Part shown: piece by piece, positions 15,001 through 19,997 of the stretch
How the letters are laid out: each line of letters starts with the position of its first letter
How positions within the stretch are numbered: position 1 is the first letter of the stretch
Assembly (NCBI GenBank): GCA_020628545.1
Contig: JAHDEX010000006.1
Span: 32,643 to 96,642, forward strand
Direction of reading: 5' to 3'
Length of the DNA stretch: 64,000 nt
From: Paracoccaceae bacterium
GTDB taxonomy: Bacteria > Pseudomonadota > Alphaproteobacteria > Rhodobacterales > Rhodobacteraceae
Made by a program: the position numbers and the translations under genes
The notes under the pieces: generated by a model
Database searches by the model: none
What the model was told of the DNA's origin: nothing
Seen by the model: the letters and a program-made list of their open reading frames with translations, nothing else

Positions 15001-17609
15001 TCACCAAAGACGAAACGGACAAAGTTTTCCTGGGTGCCGTCACCAAAGGTCAGACCGCTGACGCGCTCGCCGCCGGGTTGGTCTGCGTACCAGTTGAAGA
15101 TTTCCACCTCAGCGACGAGGCGCTTGACGTCATCATCAAGCTTCACACCTGTATGCAAGCCATCGCGCAAGGTGTTTGCGCCACCGACGGCTGTGCCATC
15201 TTGGACGGACTTGATCTGCAAGATTGGCGCGTTCCCGCCCGGGATGATGTTCCCGCCGTTGTCGAACAGCCCAGCTTCTTGATCAGCTACAGGGAACCCA
15301 TCTGCCTCGGACTTAGCGTCGCGGTTGGGTGTCACACCGTCAAGCGCCGCACCAAGAAGCCCGGTATCACCAATAGTTCCGGAAAACTCCGGCACGCTTG
15401 CGAGATCAACCTGACTGAAATTCAGAACAAGGGTCTTGCCTGCTGCAAGCTGCAAGCCGTTATCTGCATCAAAATCGAACGGGTCATTGATGTGGTCAAC
15501 GCCGTCCAAATCATTATCGGTGATGTCGACGGGCGTCACACCCGCATAGTTGTTCTCTCCTAAAAGGGCGTTGCCGTCCGCAGTCCCAGGCTGGAAAATC
15601 TCAATAACAGGACCGTTCTGCTTATAGATTGCGGCCCAAATTGTCCCGCGGAAAGCAACAGAACCGAAGGGTTCCAAATCGTCGCCGATTGACGCAAGTC
15701 CAAGCGGTGCCCCACCGGACGCCAGGAATTCTCGATCAGCTGCAATCGTGCGCGGTACACCACTTGCGATACCGCCGCCGTTACCAGAAGTCGTGGTCGT
15801 TGTGGCCACGTTGCCATCGGCGTCGCGACCAATGATGTAGTATTCTCCCTGGTTTAGGCTCGCTGCAATCAACGCGCCTTTCATGTCCGCCAGTCCAGCG
15901 TCATCAAAGATCGTTGACGTGTATTCTGTCAGTCCGTTGACAGAGCCCTTTCCGGTATCGAGCGAACCATCAGTGAAGCCAGCTTCGAGATAGTTGCCTT
16001 CGATTTCGTTCACGTTTGCGACGATCTCGGCAATGTCGGCAGGCAAGCCAATTGGGCCGTTGGCGTCCGGAATAAGTGAGAAGACGTCAGTCGTCGTTGG
16101 ACGCCCAGTAGCGCCGGCGACGCCAAAGCCTGCAGCAAATGTGTCGGCATAGAGGACGCCGGGGTCAAGCGCGACCACGGTAGAGTTTATGAACTCATCT
16201 GAGTAGCCGATGAATGACAACCACTCGACAACTTCGAGAAAGTCGCTGGTTGTGCCACCCTGTCCGTCATCGCGGCCAACGTTGGACACCATGAGCTTTG
16301 CATTGCCGACACCGGACTGTGGTGTGTAAAGCAGACCGGCCTTCGCACCTTCCGCCCGGGTCGGGTTGGGATGACCGCCATAGACCAGTGTCAGCGGTTG
16401 TCCAAAGTCAGGATGATTCCATTGGTAGGTTTGCACACCGCCAAGACCGGCAGACAGAGACCGACCATTCAAATCATCCGACCGGGTCGCTTCGTGCAAG
16501 CTGTCCCAGTTCTGCGGGTCGAAGTTCCCGTTGATTTCCGCATTGTCCTCAACAAACAGGTTTGTCGCGATGTAGCCTGTTGGCGTCCCGCTCTCCGCTT
16601 CGACCGAGTTGTTATCGAGGTCTTCATCCTCACCAGCAGGGCGACCGCCCCAGTTGTTGTTCGCGCCATTGTCGTAGGTGTATACCCGGCCGTCGTCGGT
16701 CACCTCGACGTCGTAGGGGTTCCGGTAGCCGGCAGAGTAGATCTGCACCGGCCCGTCGGCGAGCAGCTTGGCGCTGTTCAGACCATCGTTGCCGCCGAAC
16801 GGATCACCCTCCAAGCCTTCGCGGGTGGGATCGTCCAGTGTTGGCATGTCGTAGACGTAGACGCGACCATCATCAATTTTCAAACCGTCGGCAGTTTCAA
16901 TCGCGCGGATCTCGTCCAGATCGACCTCAAGCAGCGCGGCGGAGTAAGGGGTCTCCTGCTGGCCTGCGAAGTTGTTGGACGGTGCGCCGGTGTTGGCGTT
17001 GCCACCACTTGCGACGATCAAGCGCTCTGACAAAAGCTCGCCGGTGTTGGGGTCGACTTCCTGGATCACCTCAAGACCATTGGTCGCGTGGTTCTCTTCC
17101 GAGCGGGGCAAACCCCGGACGATATCCACAACGTCCCAGCCAGTTTCCGTTTGTGTGATGCGGGTCAGCACACCCGAGTTGGTGTCGAGATTGGCATCGT
17201 TGCCGGACCCACCTGCGCCGATGCGGCTGTCTGATGAGCTGACGTACATGACGACTGCGGGCTTGCCGCCGATCTCAACCGGGTCACCGTTGCTGTCGAA
17301 TTGCTGCACGACGTCGATGCCGGTAACCTGGCGGACGCTCGTCGCGGCGTCAGAGCCATCGTCGTTGTGGTTCGGAATATCTTGGACGAGGTCGAGGTCT
17401 TCTGCTGCGGTCACATAGAAGCTATTCGTGGTGTCGCCGTCTGCGGGATTTGGATCGCCAAATGCGACGTCTAGAACTTTGATATCACCGGCTTGCTGCG
17501 TGACGTAAAGCCGTCCGTCAGGACCCCAGACAAGAGCCGTTGGCGACCCAATCGAAACGACACCATTTAGATTAAGTTCACTACCTGTAAAATCGTCAGT
17601 AACAGCCAC
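1..17609 (-). CDS. Giant modular secreted/adhesin-like protein, partial (C-terminus beyond left edge): N-terminal glucose/sorbosone (PQQ-type) dehydrogenase-like domain plus many malectin-like, CBM6-like, Calx-beta, cadherin/Ig-like and RTX-like modules
   Basis: Reverse-strand reading from GTG at 17609 (preceded by a GGGGGG purine run) gives VAVTDDFTGSELNLNGVVSIGSPTALVWGPDGRLYVTQQAGDIKVLDV... and stays open to ...SDGTGGGGDTGGGDTGGGDTG at position 1. No in-frame stop was found in a by-eye read. Not in the ORF track, probably because it lacks a stop in the window. Confidence 0.93.
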   Translation of the reverse strand, partial: MAVTDDFTGSELNLNGVVSIGSPTALVWGPDGRLYVTQQAGDIKVLDVAFGDPNPADGDTTNSFYVTAAEDLDLVQDIPNHNDDGSDAATSVRQVTGIDVVQQFDSNGDPVEIGGKPAVVMYVSSSDSRIGAGGSGNDANLDTNSGVLTRITQTETGWDVVDIVRGLPRSEENHATNGLEVIQEVDPNTGELLSERLIVASGGNANTGAPSNNFAGQQETPYSAALLEVDLDEIRAIETADGLKIDDGRVYVYDMPTLDDPTREGLEGDPFGGNDGLNSAKLLADGPVQIYSAGYRNPYDVEVTDDGRVYTYDNGANNNWGGRPAGEDEDLDNNSVEAESGTPTGYIATNLFVEDNAEINGNFDPQNWDSLHEATRSDDLNGRSLSAGLGGVQTYQWNHPDFGQPLTLVYGGHPNPTRAEGAKAGLLYTPQSGVGNAKLMVSNVGRDDGQGGTTSDFLEVVEWLSFIGYSDEFINSTVVALDPGVLYADTFAAGFGVAGATGRPTTTDVFSLIPDANGPIGLPADIAEIVANVNEIEGNYLEAGFTDGSLDTGKGSVNGLTEYTSTIFDDAGLADMKGALIAASLNQGEYYIIGRDADGNVATTTTTSGNGGGIASGVPRTIAADREFLASGGAPLGLASIGDDLEPFGSVAFRGTIWAAIYKQNGPVIEIFQPGTADGNALLGENNYAGVTPVDITDNDLDGVDHINDPFDFDADNGLQLAAGKTLVLNFSQVDLASVPEFSGTIGDTGLLGAALDGVTPNRDAKSEADGFPVADQEAGLFDNGGNIIPGGNAPILQIKSVQDGTAVGGANTLRDGLHTGVKLDDDVKRLVAEVEIFNWYADQPGGERVSGLTFGDGTQENFVRFVFGDIGGGQLGLEVGLEVGDSYQVIGTSTDPAFVTALTTGGATTNQKKITLQLEIADIGGGYDLAANYKVNGETDFQSVTLSTTSLPVGVLRDVLDGTHQISDGDTTLSSGAAVGIVAEKADGVSFTSVDFDVIRIEGIGNEVVATTVAEAEGPGTAGEDTVIYDGPGGDITLDPSVENFDGSPADTNWSVTGNQADNLITVGGGDNTITTGDGEDVVTGTKADLNGDEITDFSEDDKVIITDATAADVNNVSFQAGSAIVNVNGTSITFSGPDFEGFDASTGDQRFAIEDGENGVEISLIPDETVIYRLNAGGGNVTALDDGPDWISDGSLDPSGPITITGTLGSTFSNGLTDAEDEIDYTPDVDPSVVPWELFVNERSENVPGGAELTYNFDVEVGATYKITLLYVENWQNSFSAPPRIFDVAVEGSVPAEFDDIHPLRDATDFVDGTGADIPTFSNDTDGAIKQPYLGVVSKREFVITASDDSLSLAFQHNGLTGFQNPKINAIEISQLGVVPPVVDETGPVVTSILVEDSLSDQDSPRDLTLTLTDETALDIGTFTGLDGSELSFTGVTPSTVSSPSVQISGDGKTATLVYELSPPSDTSAWPDGDFSVSVAASAFSDAAGNNSVAASFPFTFAAPLAPGDVVLAVNAGGPEVDGADYGLPGVTFEADTGANPHPTVDFSNVTTGPASSNGNNTNNSGADDTPFTGEPVPDTVFTSERWGNDLSYNVDVPNGTYTVDLYFAETFFGQPGGGSEGGVGSRSFDATIEGQTVLDDYDLFDDGDGVLGNGVGAPGVKIIKSFDAEVTDGVLNINFDTIQDGGEIAVDNAKISAFVIRVPEATGATAALTGDANVAEDAGTASYTVTLREAVTETTVVTLDIAGSSNANVPGDAEATGGGTQLTVTFEPGGPLAQTVTVDISDDTLPELDESFTVTMSGIAVTSGGAASVTTTIPANDGPVDSVDGTPVIAGDFSDDGAAPTDLGTLSAGETVIVASQQGDSAPGGRERDYFTFTVAEGDELTGIILEDWQTAESGSPQAFIGIQAGSVITADPVTFENAGDLLGGYIYNEGDVEGGPSDGNLLSPSALGNGSAQGIQFGDGSGFSGPLPAGTYTIWLNQGGDISTATLRLVTQEFVEVVNVEVTAADAIVENGDFGTTDLGYDLTASDNFTGDIEITFSLDDGTGAAEQTQTVSFTNGAGRLEFPIANDNVDNGDDALSLLAFVSGAVSGSDATVTFTDPAGAVASATDDDGPLVRGEVVYAINAGGPALTQDGIDFAEGTSGTDGNPFTSGAPFTDSGGGNGLQPAFDGTVYKTEINDGGNDGQAGFTFSAAVPDPDKVYFVDLYFGEIFTDNTGARVFSVFAEGGDTPVIADLDVVAFTGDPDVGAVIQLADPIAPGANGAIDLEFLASQDRSKVSAIVIREAVGQPDVAVSVTPTEVAEDGGQAEVVFTRLGNTDEPLTLTFTLTDGSAVAGADYTVPAVTSVTFAAGDTEASAFVDVIDNGDESATGTADFNVTITGASVPSGGAVGVGDGTAAVTIADDEFVQPTDIDGDGIDNTDDPFAYDASNGLDRVLTTGNSFRQDFSVDTADAFSAEAGFTGIMINPAQNIANTSREDPYGDQTNEATTLVENGVFKTQSSANDSFSTGTGGNNTIKDNYQSAADVTGVDTFKVEAKANNVFADVFDGGIPTAFASYGITVGAGGVDDFVKFVVGATGNDDASKQLRVELGHNGSLVGNASSVTLASVGIDKAAQANIASVEFELVIDKNGTIPDVLTAGTIVGIATFLDDTGAILGTATTPVRGIAPDGSLAAAIAGENPLTGGAGGLAYGISITHFNNNANQFTGEWDYLALTATDPIDLSIGAPADPVAEGGDEGVTTVDFSLSAPSFTGTMDIDYAVNGAPATATGVTFTDGVGVLSVEAANDDIADGDAALSVALTGTNNPSVTIDPTAAVGTVTEDDAAPVSVPETIVTFEDVPITFDPAANDTDADSDPAELTVVAVGASSDPDATLALVDGEVTVTPTNGFLGDVTFTYDVADASGNTTQGIATVTVTAATLISISNAPTKIETGDTGSVTLVFPVATAPAAEQTLSLTYTVDGETRTSAVSLDATGAGSISVDVANDDKVSVTDLTTVALTGVTTAGFAISTANATATGRIIEDDEVSRDIMVDEDIPVGDESDPYELSDGVETIDTSGTTQPTNLVGNAEDNTFTVGLGEDKIDLQDNGGADKVVGTPEALDGIEIVNAEDDDEVVITGGENAVIVDVVEGSTEVTIDADGDTTDASDQFTVVYAESNLIPTLENGVLKVAPGTAQTFRIQAEDFDSSTTYAAQGQGAADGGQVAFLPDNGASGTATYDLSGIVPAGTYTLVVVYFDENDGESTIGVSVTSTGEADFDATFVMDEATPGNAAQAQNLRAKTFADVVIGSDGQLVLTGTTEGGEFARIDYFEFIEQRAEVDPENSSPYAPFPLVDQTTTEGEEFSYNAGAAFVDDEEDILTFTATSDKEGGSLPEGLAFDPDTGIFSGTPTESGAFVITVTADDDNTSSEPQTFNLNIGDVNFAPEVTTPIADQFINLNDPINLDVSTSFNDPDGTALTFSLLEDVPGLSIDETTGVITGSPTGGTGSVQVTVVASDGEFDTQDTFLVNVGGGASQDPIRIEAEDADALSGYFIQNNTQDRIRLLNSESTGTATFNLADVPAGQYAVRIAYYDEADGQGNVALSLISDGVETPVDGFELNEDTGTNAANATSFRVRTLEQTVQIGDGDQLKLSGAADGGEFTRIDYLELVPLSSTNFAPTETPDGVEDVTLVGLLPLDINVADAFIDPEEDPLKFAVVDGPSWLQIDENTGALTGTPDVGGVFSVTVSAADAVNAQIPATSTFTLTVEIPDNELPTLDFPVTAFTVEQGILLEESVTFTDPEDGDITYSLSVDKPDWLSIDEFGTLSGTPGAEDVVTDLPVSIIATDPLGGTSSVEVLITVSNTNDAPEVGTPLEDQSATLGEAFLYELPVDAFTDADIPAGDELSYSAELVGGGDLPAWLSIDPLTGALSGTPDTGDDVAVIITATDLAGLSVSAAPIIIDVSAFEVPSDPVQIEAEDFTGVGTAQNYVINNLSAASGDAILRLPADALGVVTHDLSAYAGQSFKVAVTYIDETDGISNGKVTVDGVELGSWVFDGTAGTQNVPGGETGNFVQPGNFRTVELDTVIGLTETSVLTLEVQAQGGEFGRVDFITLIPAALPETNEPPIAVTVTPLAPELAEDTDTTLAVKVGDITITDDILGTNELSLAGADADAFEIVGTELFLKAGTVLDFETKPTFDVTVQVNDAEVGVEPVDAFTDFALTLADVNEAPLLTVAPVLTELSQDTDTTAATKVADIIVSDDALGSFALTLTGDDAALFEIVTDEINGTIALNLIAGATLDAIGNAQLDVTVELDDPEIGEAVAEATEAVAITVLEGDVVEEDTVVLRINAFGDTVAATDGGPDWQADLKDDLGTPAKENNAYLTLESADAAQDRGDTQGYSGDGTLLPTSLPQAVVDTARSSNEPFSYDIPVGDLGGPGDFEVKLYFAELFTGNQTPGNRVFDIEVEGSSPGVLQDFDPSAPTGGGDLSAISYDVTVTDGELNIRFAQDAPVPTDNPIINAIEIVRKGDVVVGPTDGEALFTANIAGGDVITSSTFATNSMQITNQSANDVSITRVVIDLADTIIPDNGFDTQTIAEGGPIGDATNKPFQLDGGTSGLSLADFTITMGDEIVDPQTGGEGNNELILEFEDGAFAVGDLLSFSIDIDPFTATVGPIGGAVAGFELTGGTVSVEFSDGTSATSVITPPDETIAGRALVKAGQEDLGSPTLTLGDGTTAARVVNQANLPISVDAGVANAGETARIFILDTAFVSNGDSISSDPPPQAPNGIQGNNAQKVANVVEVTLDENGQFDGTIPVTRSTTQSANAGDNLGFNYFAVGVVDGNGEVTQISDPLVVEYDPNANVPPIGDPTGNPVGDVLLRINAFGSTVAALDDGPDWQADTAAAPSPYFTGPQNRGDVDATPATPGLTDVPDAIFATARSDDNSFSYTIPVIDLPGITAGDTVTVNLYFAEAASNPDFVRAFDVQLEGVTAIDDLNPAAFFGSGNGGVISTVVEVTGGTLNIDFLNNNVQNAIVSGIEVIAGGENPINAGGVIDPPADTADALEVLGVDDGNFDGTVQGVAVDSQNDGGNNGSVVLTVLDGNDTVDASNFGENAIQLKNTGNKEVAAVFIDIRNAVFADQVFDNDGTGGDTAAKAFQIQSDGNTGAFFVGANGVNGNNDDNLFFEGATPAADTSGFGSSNISGGYRGLLVRFDGNVDGGFNGGETVGFSGDGDSNSIAGFSSGLLNPNNVTSTNFDTGGQSGAELVGSSFTVLFADGTTATGYLGSDTTQAGAAGEAVQGRATKEAVLSVSTGSGTFDSGQTGTYGGTVPTITVAGTPGDTVRVVLHKGFQPTDGTAGGSPDSVESVIQGRLDTLVPDFAVNNAFDVQTVDVVIGNDGLAIVPASAFDFVNTTSGESFAGDDVQPLALTAAVVEQVSDTSAIVGSGASDLVPVGPVSQPIYLTNPTGIPVDDSGVVNEPPDGFFELEGSGDNKYFKIQIEDENGTGGTNPGGKWEYLTTSDELGNQDGFQGTGYYLFGSDVSKGIDNANGGDELLEYTIYVPEEELGTYSFSFVVSRDDRIDPNPNEETDLDGTFAGDQQNDLWLNFKHAEDAGNGDIAAFLTGNGSNNPEPEVNGFIKLFGGPANGGWGNANMIDGLPNNFGAQIEITEAGLYTIQVDGRSQGYHIDYFELFQGTNPGAGSANSDFVLGAPGDGGDTGGGGNTGDPVRIQAEDFTSSNGYAVQGAGAADQGELIAVSGGAGSTGTATYNLSAAGVGAGTYDVVIGYVDESDGESTLNVNVGDKSAQIIFDDDATSNNAVGSQNFREFTIANAIIDGNDVLTLNGINDGGEFTRVDYIDFFPSDGTGGGGDTGGGDTGGGDT
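60..480 (-). other. CBM6-like module (4 of 4) in giant ORF, followed by Gly/Asp/Thr linker
   Basis: DPVRIQAEDFTSSNGYAVQGAGAADQG ... GTYDVVIGYVDESDGESTLNVNV ... GEFTRVDYIDFFPSDGTGGGGDTGGGDTGGGDTG. Confidence 0.6.
2510..3025 (-). other. Malectin-like module (5 of 5) in giant ORF
   Basis: DVLLRINAFGSTVAALDDGPDWQADT ... VTVNLYFAEAASNPDFVRAFDVQLEG ... IVSGIEVIAGG. Confidence 0.65.
4060..4630 (-). other. Malectin-like module (4 of 5) in giant ORF
   Basis: TVVLRINAFGDTVAATDGGPDWQADL ... FEVKLYFAELFTGNQTPGNRVFDIEVEG ... IINAIEIVRKG. Confidence 0.65.
5295..5745 (-). other. CBM6-like module (3 of 4) in giant ORF
   Basis: DPVQIEAEDFTGVGTAQNYVINN ... QSFKVAVTYIDETDGISNGKVTV ... GEFGRVDFITLIP. Confidence 0.6.
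6640..7053 (-). other. CBM6-like module (2 of 4) in giant ORF
   Basis: DPIRIEAEDADALSGYFIQNNTQDR ... GQYAVRIAYYDEADGQGNVALSL ... GEFTRIDYLELVPL. Confidence 0.6.
7635..8067 (-). other. CBM6-like module (1 of 4 clear copies) in giant ORF
   Basis: FRIQAEDFDSSTTYAAQGQGAADGG ... GTYTLVVVYFDENDGESTIGVSV ... GEFARIDYFEF. Confidence 0.6.
10730..11242 (-). other. Malectin-like module (3 of 5) in giant ORF
   Basis: EVVYAINAGGPALTQDGIDFAEG ... YFVDLYFGEIFTDNTGARVFSVFAEG ... VSAIVIREA. Confidence 0.65.
12490..13086 (-). other. Malectin-like module (2 of 5) in giant ORF
   Basis: DVVLAVNAGGPEVDGADYGLPGVTFEAD ... YTVDLYFAETFFGQPG ... ISAFVIRV. Confidence 0.65.
13470..14105 (-). other. Malectin-like module (1 of 5) in giant ORF
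   Basis: VIYRLNAGGGNVTALDDGPDWISDGS ... PKINAIEISQLG; typical xLRxNAGG...W..D start and INAIEI end. Confidence 0.65.
14240..14440 (-). other. RTX/haemolysin-type Ca-binding-like segment in giant ORF
   Basis: GNQADNLITVGGGDNTITTGDGEDVVTGTKADLNGDEITDFSEDDKVIIT. Confidence 0.6.
16200..17609 (-). other. Glucose/sorbosone dehydrogenase-like (PQQ-type beta-propeller) domain at N-terminus of the giant ORF
   Basis: Motifs PTALVWGPDGRLYVTQQAGDIKVLDV, YSAGYRNPYDVEVTDDGRVYTYDNGANNNWGG and HPDFGQPLTLVYGGHPNPTRA resemble the Gsdh family; boundaries approximate. Confidence 0.75.
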
Positions 17610-18375
17610 AAAAATTCCCCCCAAAAAGCACTCGGCAATAAGTCGCGTGCAAGCTCGGGCTCAGAAATAATTGATGCGGCAAAAATATTTACTGGGCCAC
17701 AGATACCCGAAATCGCAAGGTATACGCTGACCACCGGAAAAATATTTATCAACACAATTCGGCCATTTTTTGCCCTATTTCGGACACATTTTTCGGCAAG
17801 CGACGTCGCAGCCTCAACGGCGTTAACTAATTATTAATATATTTCAGTATGTTGTTTCTACCGCAGACTTAAATCGCTGCTACACCGTACCAAAGGCGTT
17901 GTTTCAACCCATAGATGTGCTGGTATCCGATTTGGAAACAATTCGGTGAGCAAATCGAAAAAGAAAGAAGCCGCACTTCATTTTTGAGACTGCCCGAGAG
18001 AATCTTCAACAATTCAAAAACAATTATTAATTGAATTCTGAATTCATCTTTCAATTCTAGATTGAAGGAATTTCGAGTCTTTCTTTTCATCTCACGCGGG
18101 GAATTTCAACGGCTGCACGGCGATTTACAGCCACGGTGTAAACCGCCATCAAATGCATCACTATGAACCCCCATTCAGACCGAATTTTCCGGCCAAATAT
18201 TACTCAAAAACCAACGAATAAATTTGCCGTACAAGCACACCATTTTTGATGTTCAGAGGTATCTATCATCTCCTGTCAGAGGCTGTTTGTGAAATCCGAC
18301 TTGCATGCGCATTCTGGGAACAATTTTGGAGCGTGATCGGTTGAGCAATCAAATCCACACAAACCGGAGGATCCT

Positions 18376-18588
18376 ATGTCCAACATCGAATATGACCCTG
18401 AACTCGCGAAGCTGAAAGGTTCCGAACAGCATCACGACCTTAAGAATAAAGCTGGTGAGAAAGCCGATGAGGATCACGCAAAAAGCGACGCAACACCATC
18501 CGACACTGTCGTTGATGCGGTGTCAGGATCCGACGACGAAACACAAATCGCAGACAAACTCCGCGAAGTGGCTGGGAATGATAAATAG
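18376..18588 (+). CDS. Small acidic/hydrophilic hypothetical protein (70 aa)
   Basis: ORF track; GGAGGA ribosome-binding site just upstream (accggaggatcctATG). Confidence 0.7.
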   Translation: MSNIEYDPELAKLKGSEQHHDLKNKAGEKADEDHAKSDATPSDTVVDAVSGSDDETQIADKLREVAGNDK

Positions 18589-18620
18589 AGCATAACGCGA
18601 AACCACGGAGGAGCTTAAAA

Positions 18621-19478
18621 ATGCGGGCCTATGCGAAAGTCGCAGTCCTTTTGGCGGCAATGACTGCACTATTCCTTGGTGTAGGTTATCTCATCGGCGG
18701 CGCATCAGGTGCGCTCGTCGCGCTCGCATTGGCGGCGGCCATGAATCTGTGGACCTGGTATCGCTCTGCCGATGCAATTCTACAGATGCATGATGCCCAA
18801 CCTATTGGCCCAAATGACCGCTTCGGTCTTCACAGAATGACAGAACAAATGGCCCAGCAAAGCGGCCTTCCGATGCCTTCTCTCTACATTATGCGGACGC
18901 CTCAGCCGAATGCCTTCGCGACAGGTCGCAATCCAAACAACGCGGCGGTTGCGGTGACGACCGGACTTCTCGAGCATCTCAGCCGCGAAGAAATCGCTGG
19001 CGTCATCGCGCATGAGCTGGCGCACATTCAAAATCGCGACACGCTCGTAATGACAATCAGCGCGAGCTTGGCAGGTGCGATTTCCATGATTGCCAACTTC
19101 GCGGTCCTGATGGGCGGCCGTCGCGATAGCCCCCTTGGCGTGTTCGGCGTTATCGCGATGACAATCTTATCTCCATTGATGGCAGCCATTATTCAAAGCG
19201 CGATCAGCCGCACGCGAGAGTTTGAGGCTGACGCGGATGGTGCGGAGATATGTGGCCAACCCATGTGGCTTGCGTCTGCACTGCAGAAGATCGGCGCACT
19301 TGCGGGACGCATCGATAACCACCATGCGGAGCGGCAACCTGCCACCGCCCATATGTTCATCATCAACCCGCTTCATCTGCATCAATTGGATCGCTTGTTC
19401 GCGACACACCCTCCAACGGAAGAGCGGGTGCGACGACTGTCTGAGATGCAATCTAAAGGTCTTCGCGCGGCCGGATGA
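18621..19478 (+). CDS. htpX: HtpX-type membrane zinc metalloprotease
   Basis: ORF with [35 protein letters not shown]-terminal TM helices and the HExxH motif. Confidence 0.93.
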   Translation: MRAYAKVAVLLAAMTALFLGVGYLIGGASGALVALALAAAMNLWTWYRSADAILQMHDAQPIGPNDRFGLHRMTEQMAQQSGLPMPSLYIMRTPQPNAFATGRNPNNAAVAVTTGLLEHLSREEIAGVIAHELAHIQNRDTLVMTISASLAGAISMIANFAVLMGGRRDSPLGVFGVIAMTILSPLMAAIIQSAISRTREFEADADGAEICGQPMWLASALQKIGALAGRIDNHHAERQPATAHMFIINPLHLHQLDRLFATHPPTEERVRRLSEMQSKGLRAAG

Positions 19479-19590
19479 ATCCGACGGCGCAATTCCTCCC
19501 CAAGTCCAGAAGCAGCGTAGAACGTGAGTTTGGCGGAACATTCACCGCACGAGGGGGTTCATCGGGTGAACACTAAGGAAAGGACACAGC

Positions 19591-19992
19591 ATGACCGCCT
19601 TCTCTTCCGGCCCGATAACCCAAATGCAAACCCATTCACCGAAGTTGTATGCTTTCGCTGTCACCGGACACATCGATGACGACGCGTCTGAAGACCTTGC
19701 CAAGTTCATGAATGACGTTTTTGATCGTCATGAGGAAAAGATCGACATGCTCCTCGACCTATCAGCATTTTCGGGCAGCGATTGGGATAGTTTTCTCGAT
19801 GGTGACGTCATCGCCTCTCGCTTCCGTGCCCTCACGAACGTCGACAAATATGCGGTGATCGGCGCGCCGGACCGCGCGGCAAAAATGATCAACCTCTTGG
19901 ACAAGGTCATACCCGTGCAAGCCAAAGCTTTCGGCGCGGATGAAGTTGAAGCCGCCTGGACATGGGTCGGCGAAGCGCGCCCTGTGGCATAG
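19591..19992 (+). CDS. SpoIIAA-like/STAS-like protein
   Basis: LYAFAVTGHIDDDASEDLAKFMNDVFDRHEEKIDMLLDLSAFSG... family-like pattern. Confidence 0.7.
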   Translation: MTAFSSGPITQMQTHSPKLYAFAVTGHIDDDASEDLAKFMNDVFDRHEEKIDMLLDLSAFSGSDWDSFLDGDVIASRFRALTNVDKYAVIGAPDRAAKMINLLDKVIPVQAKAFGADEVEAAWTWVGEARPVA

Positions 19993-19997
19993 AGCGA

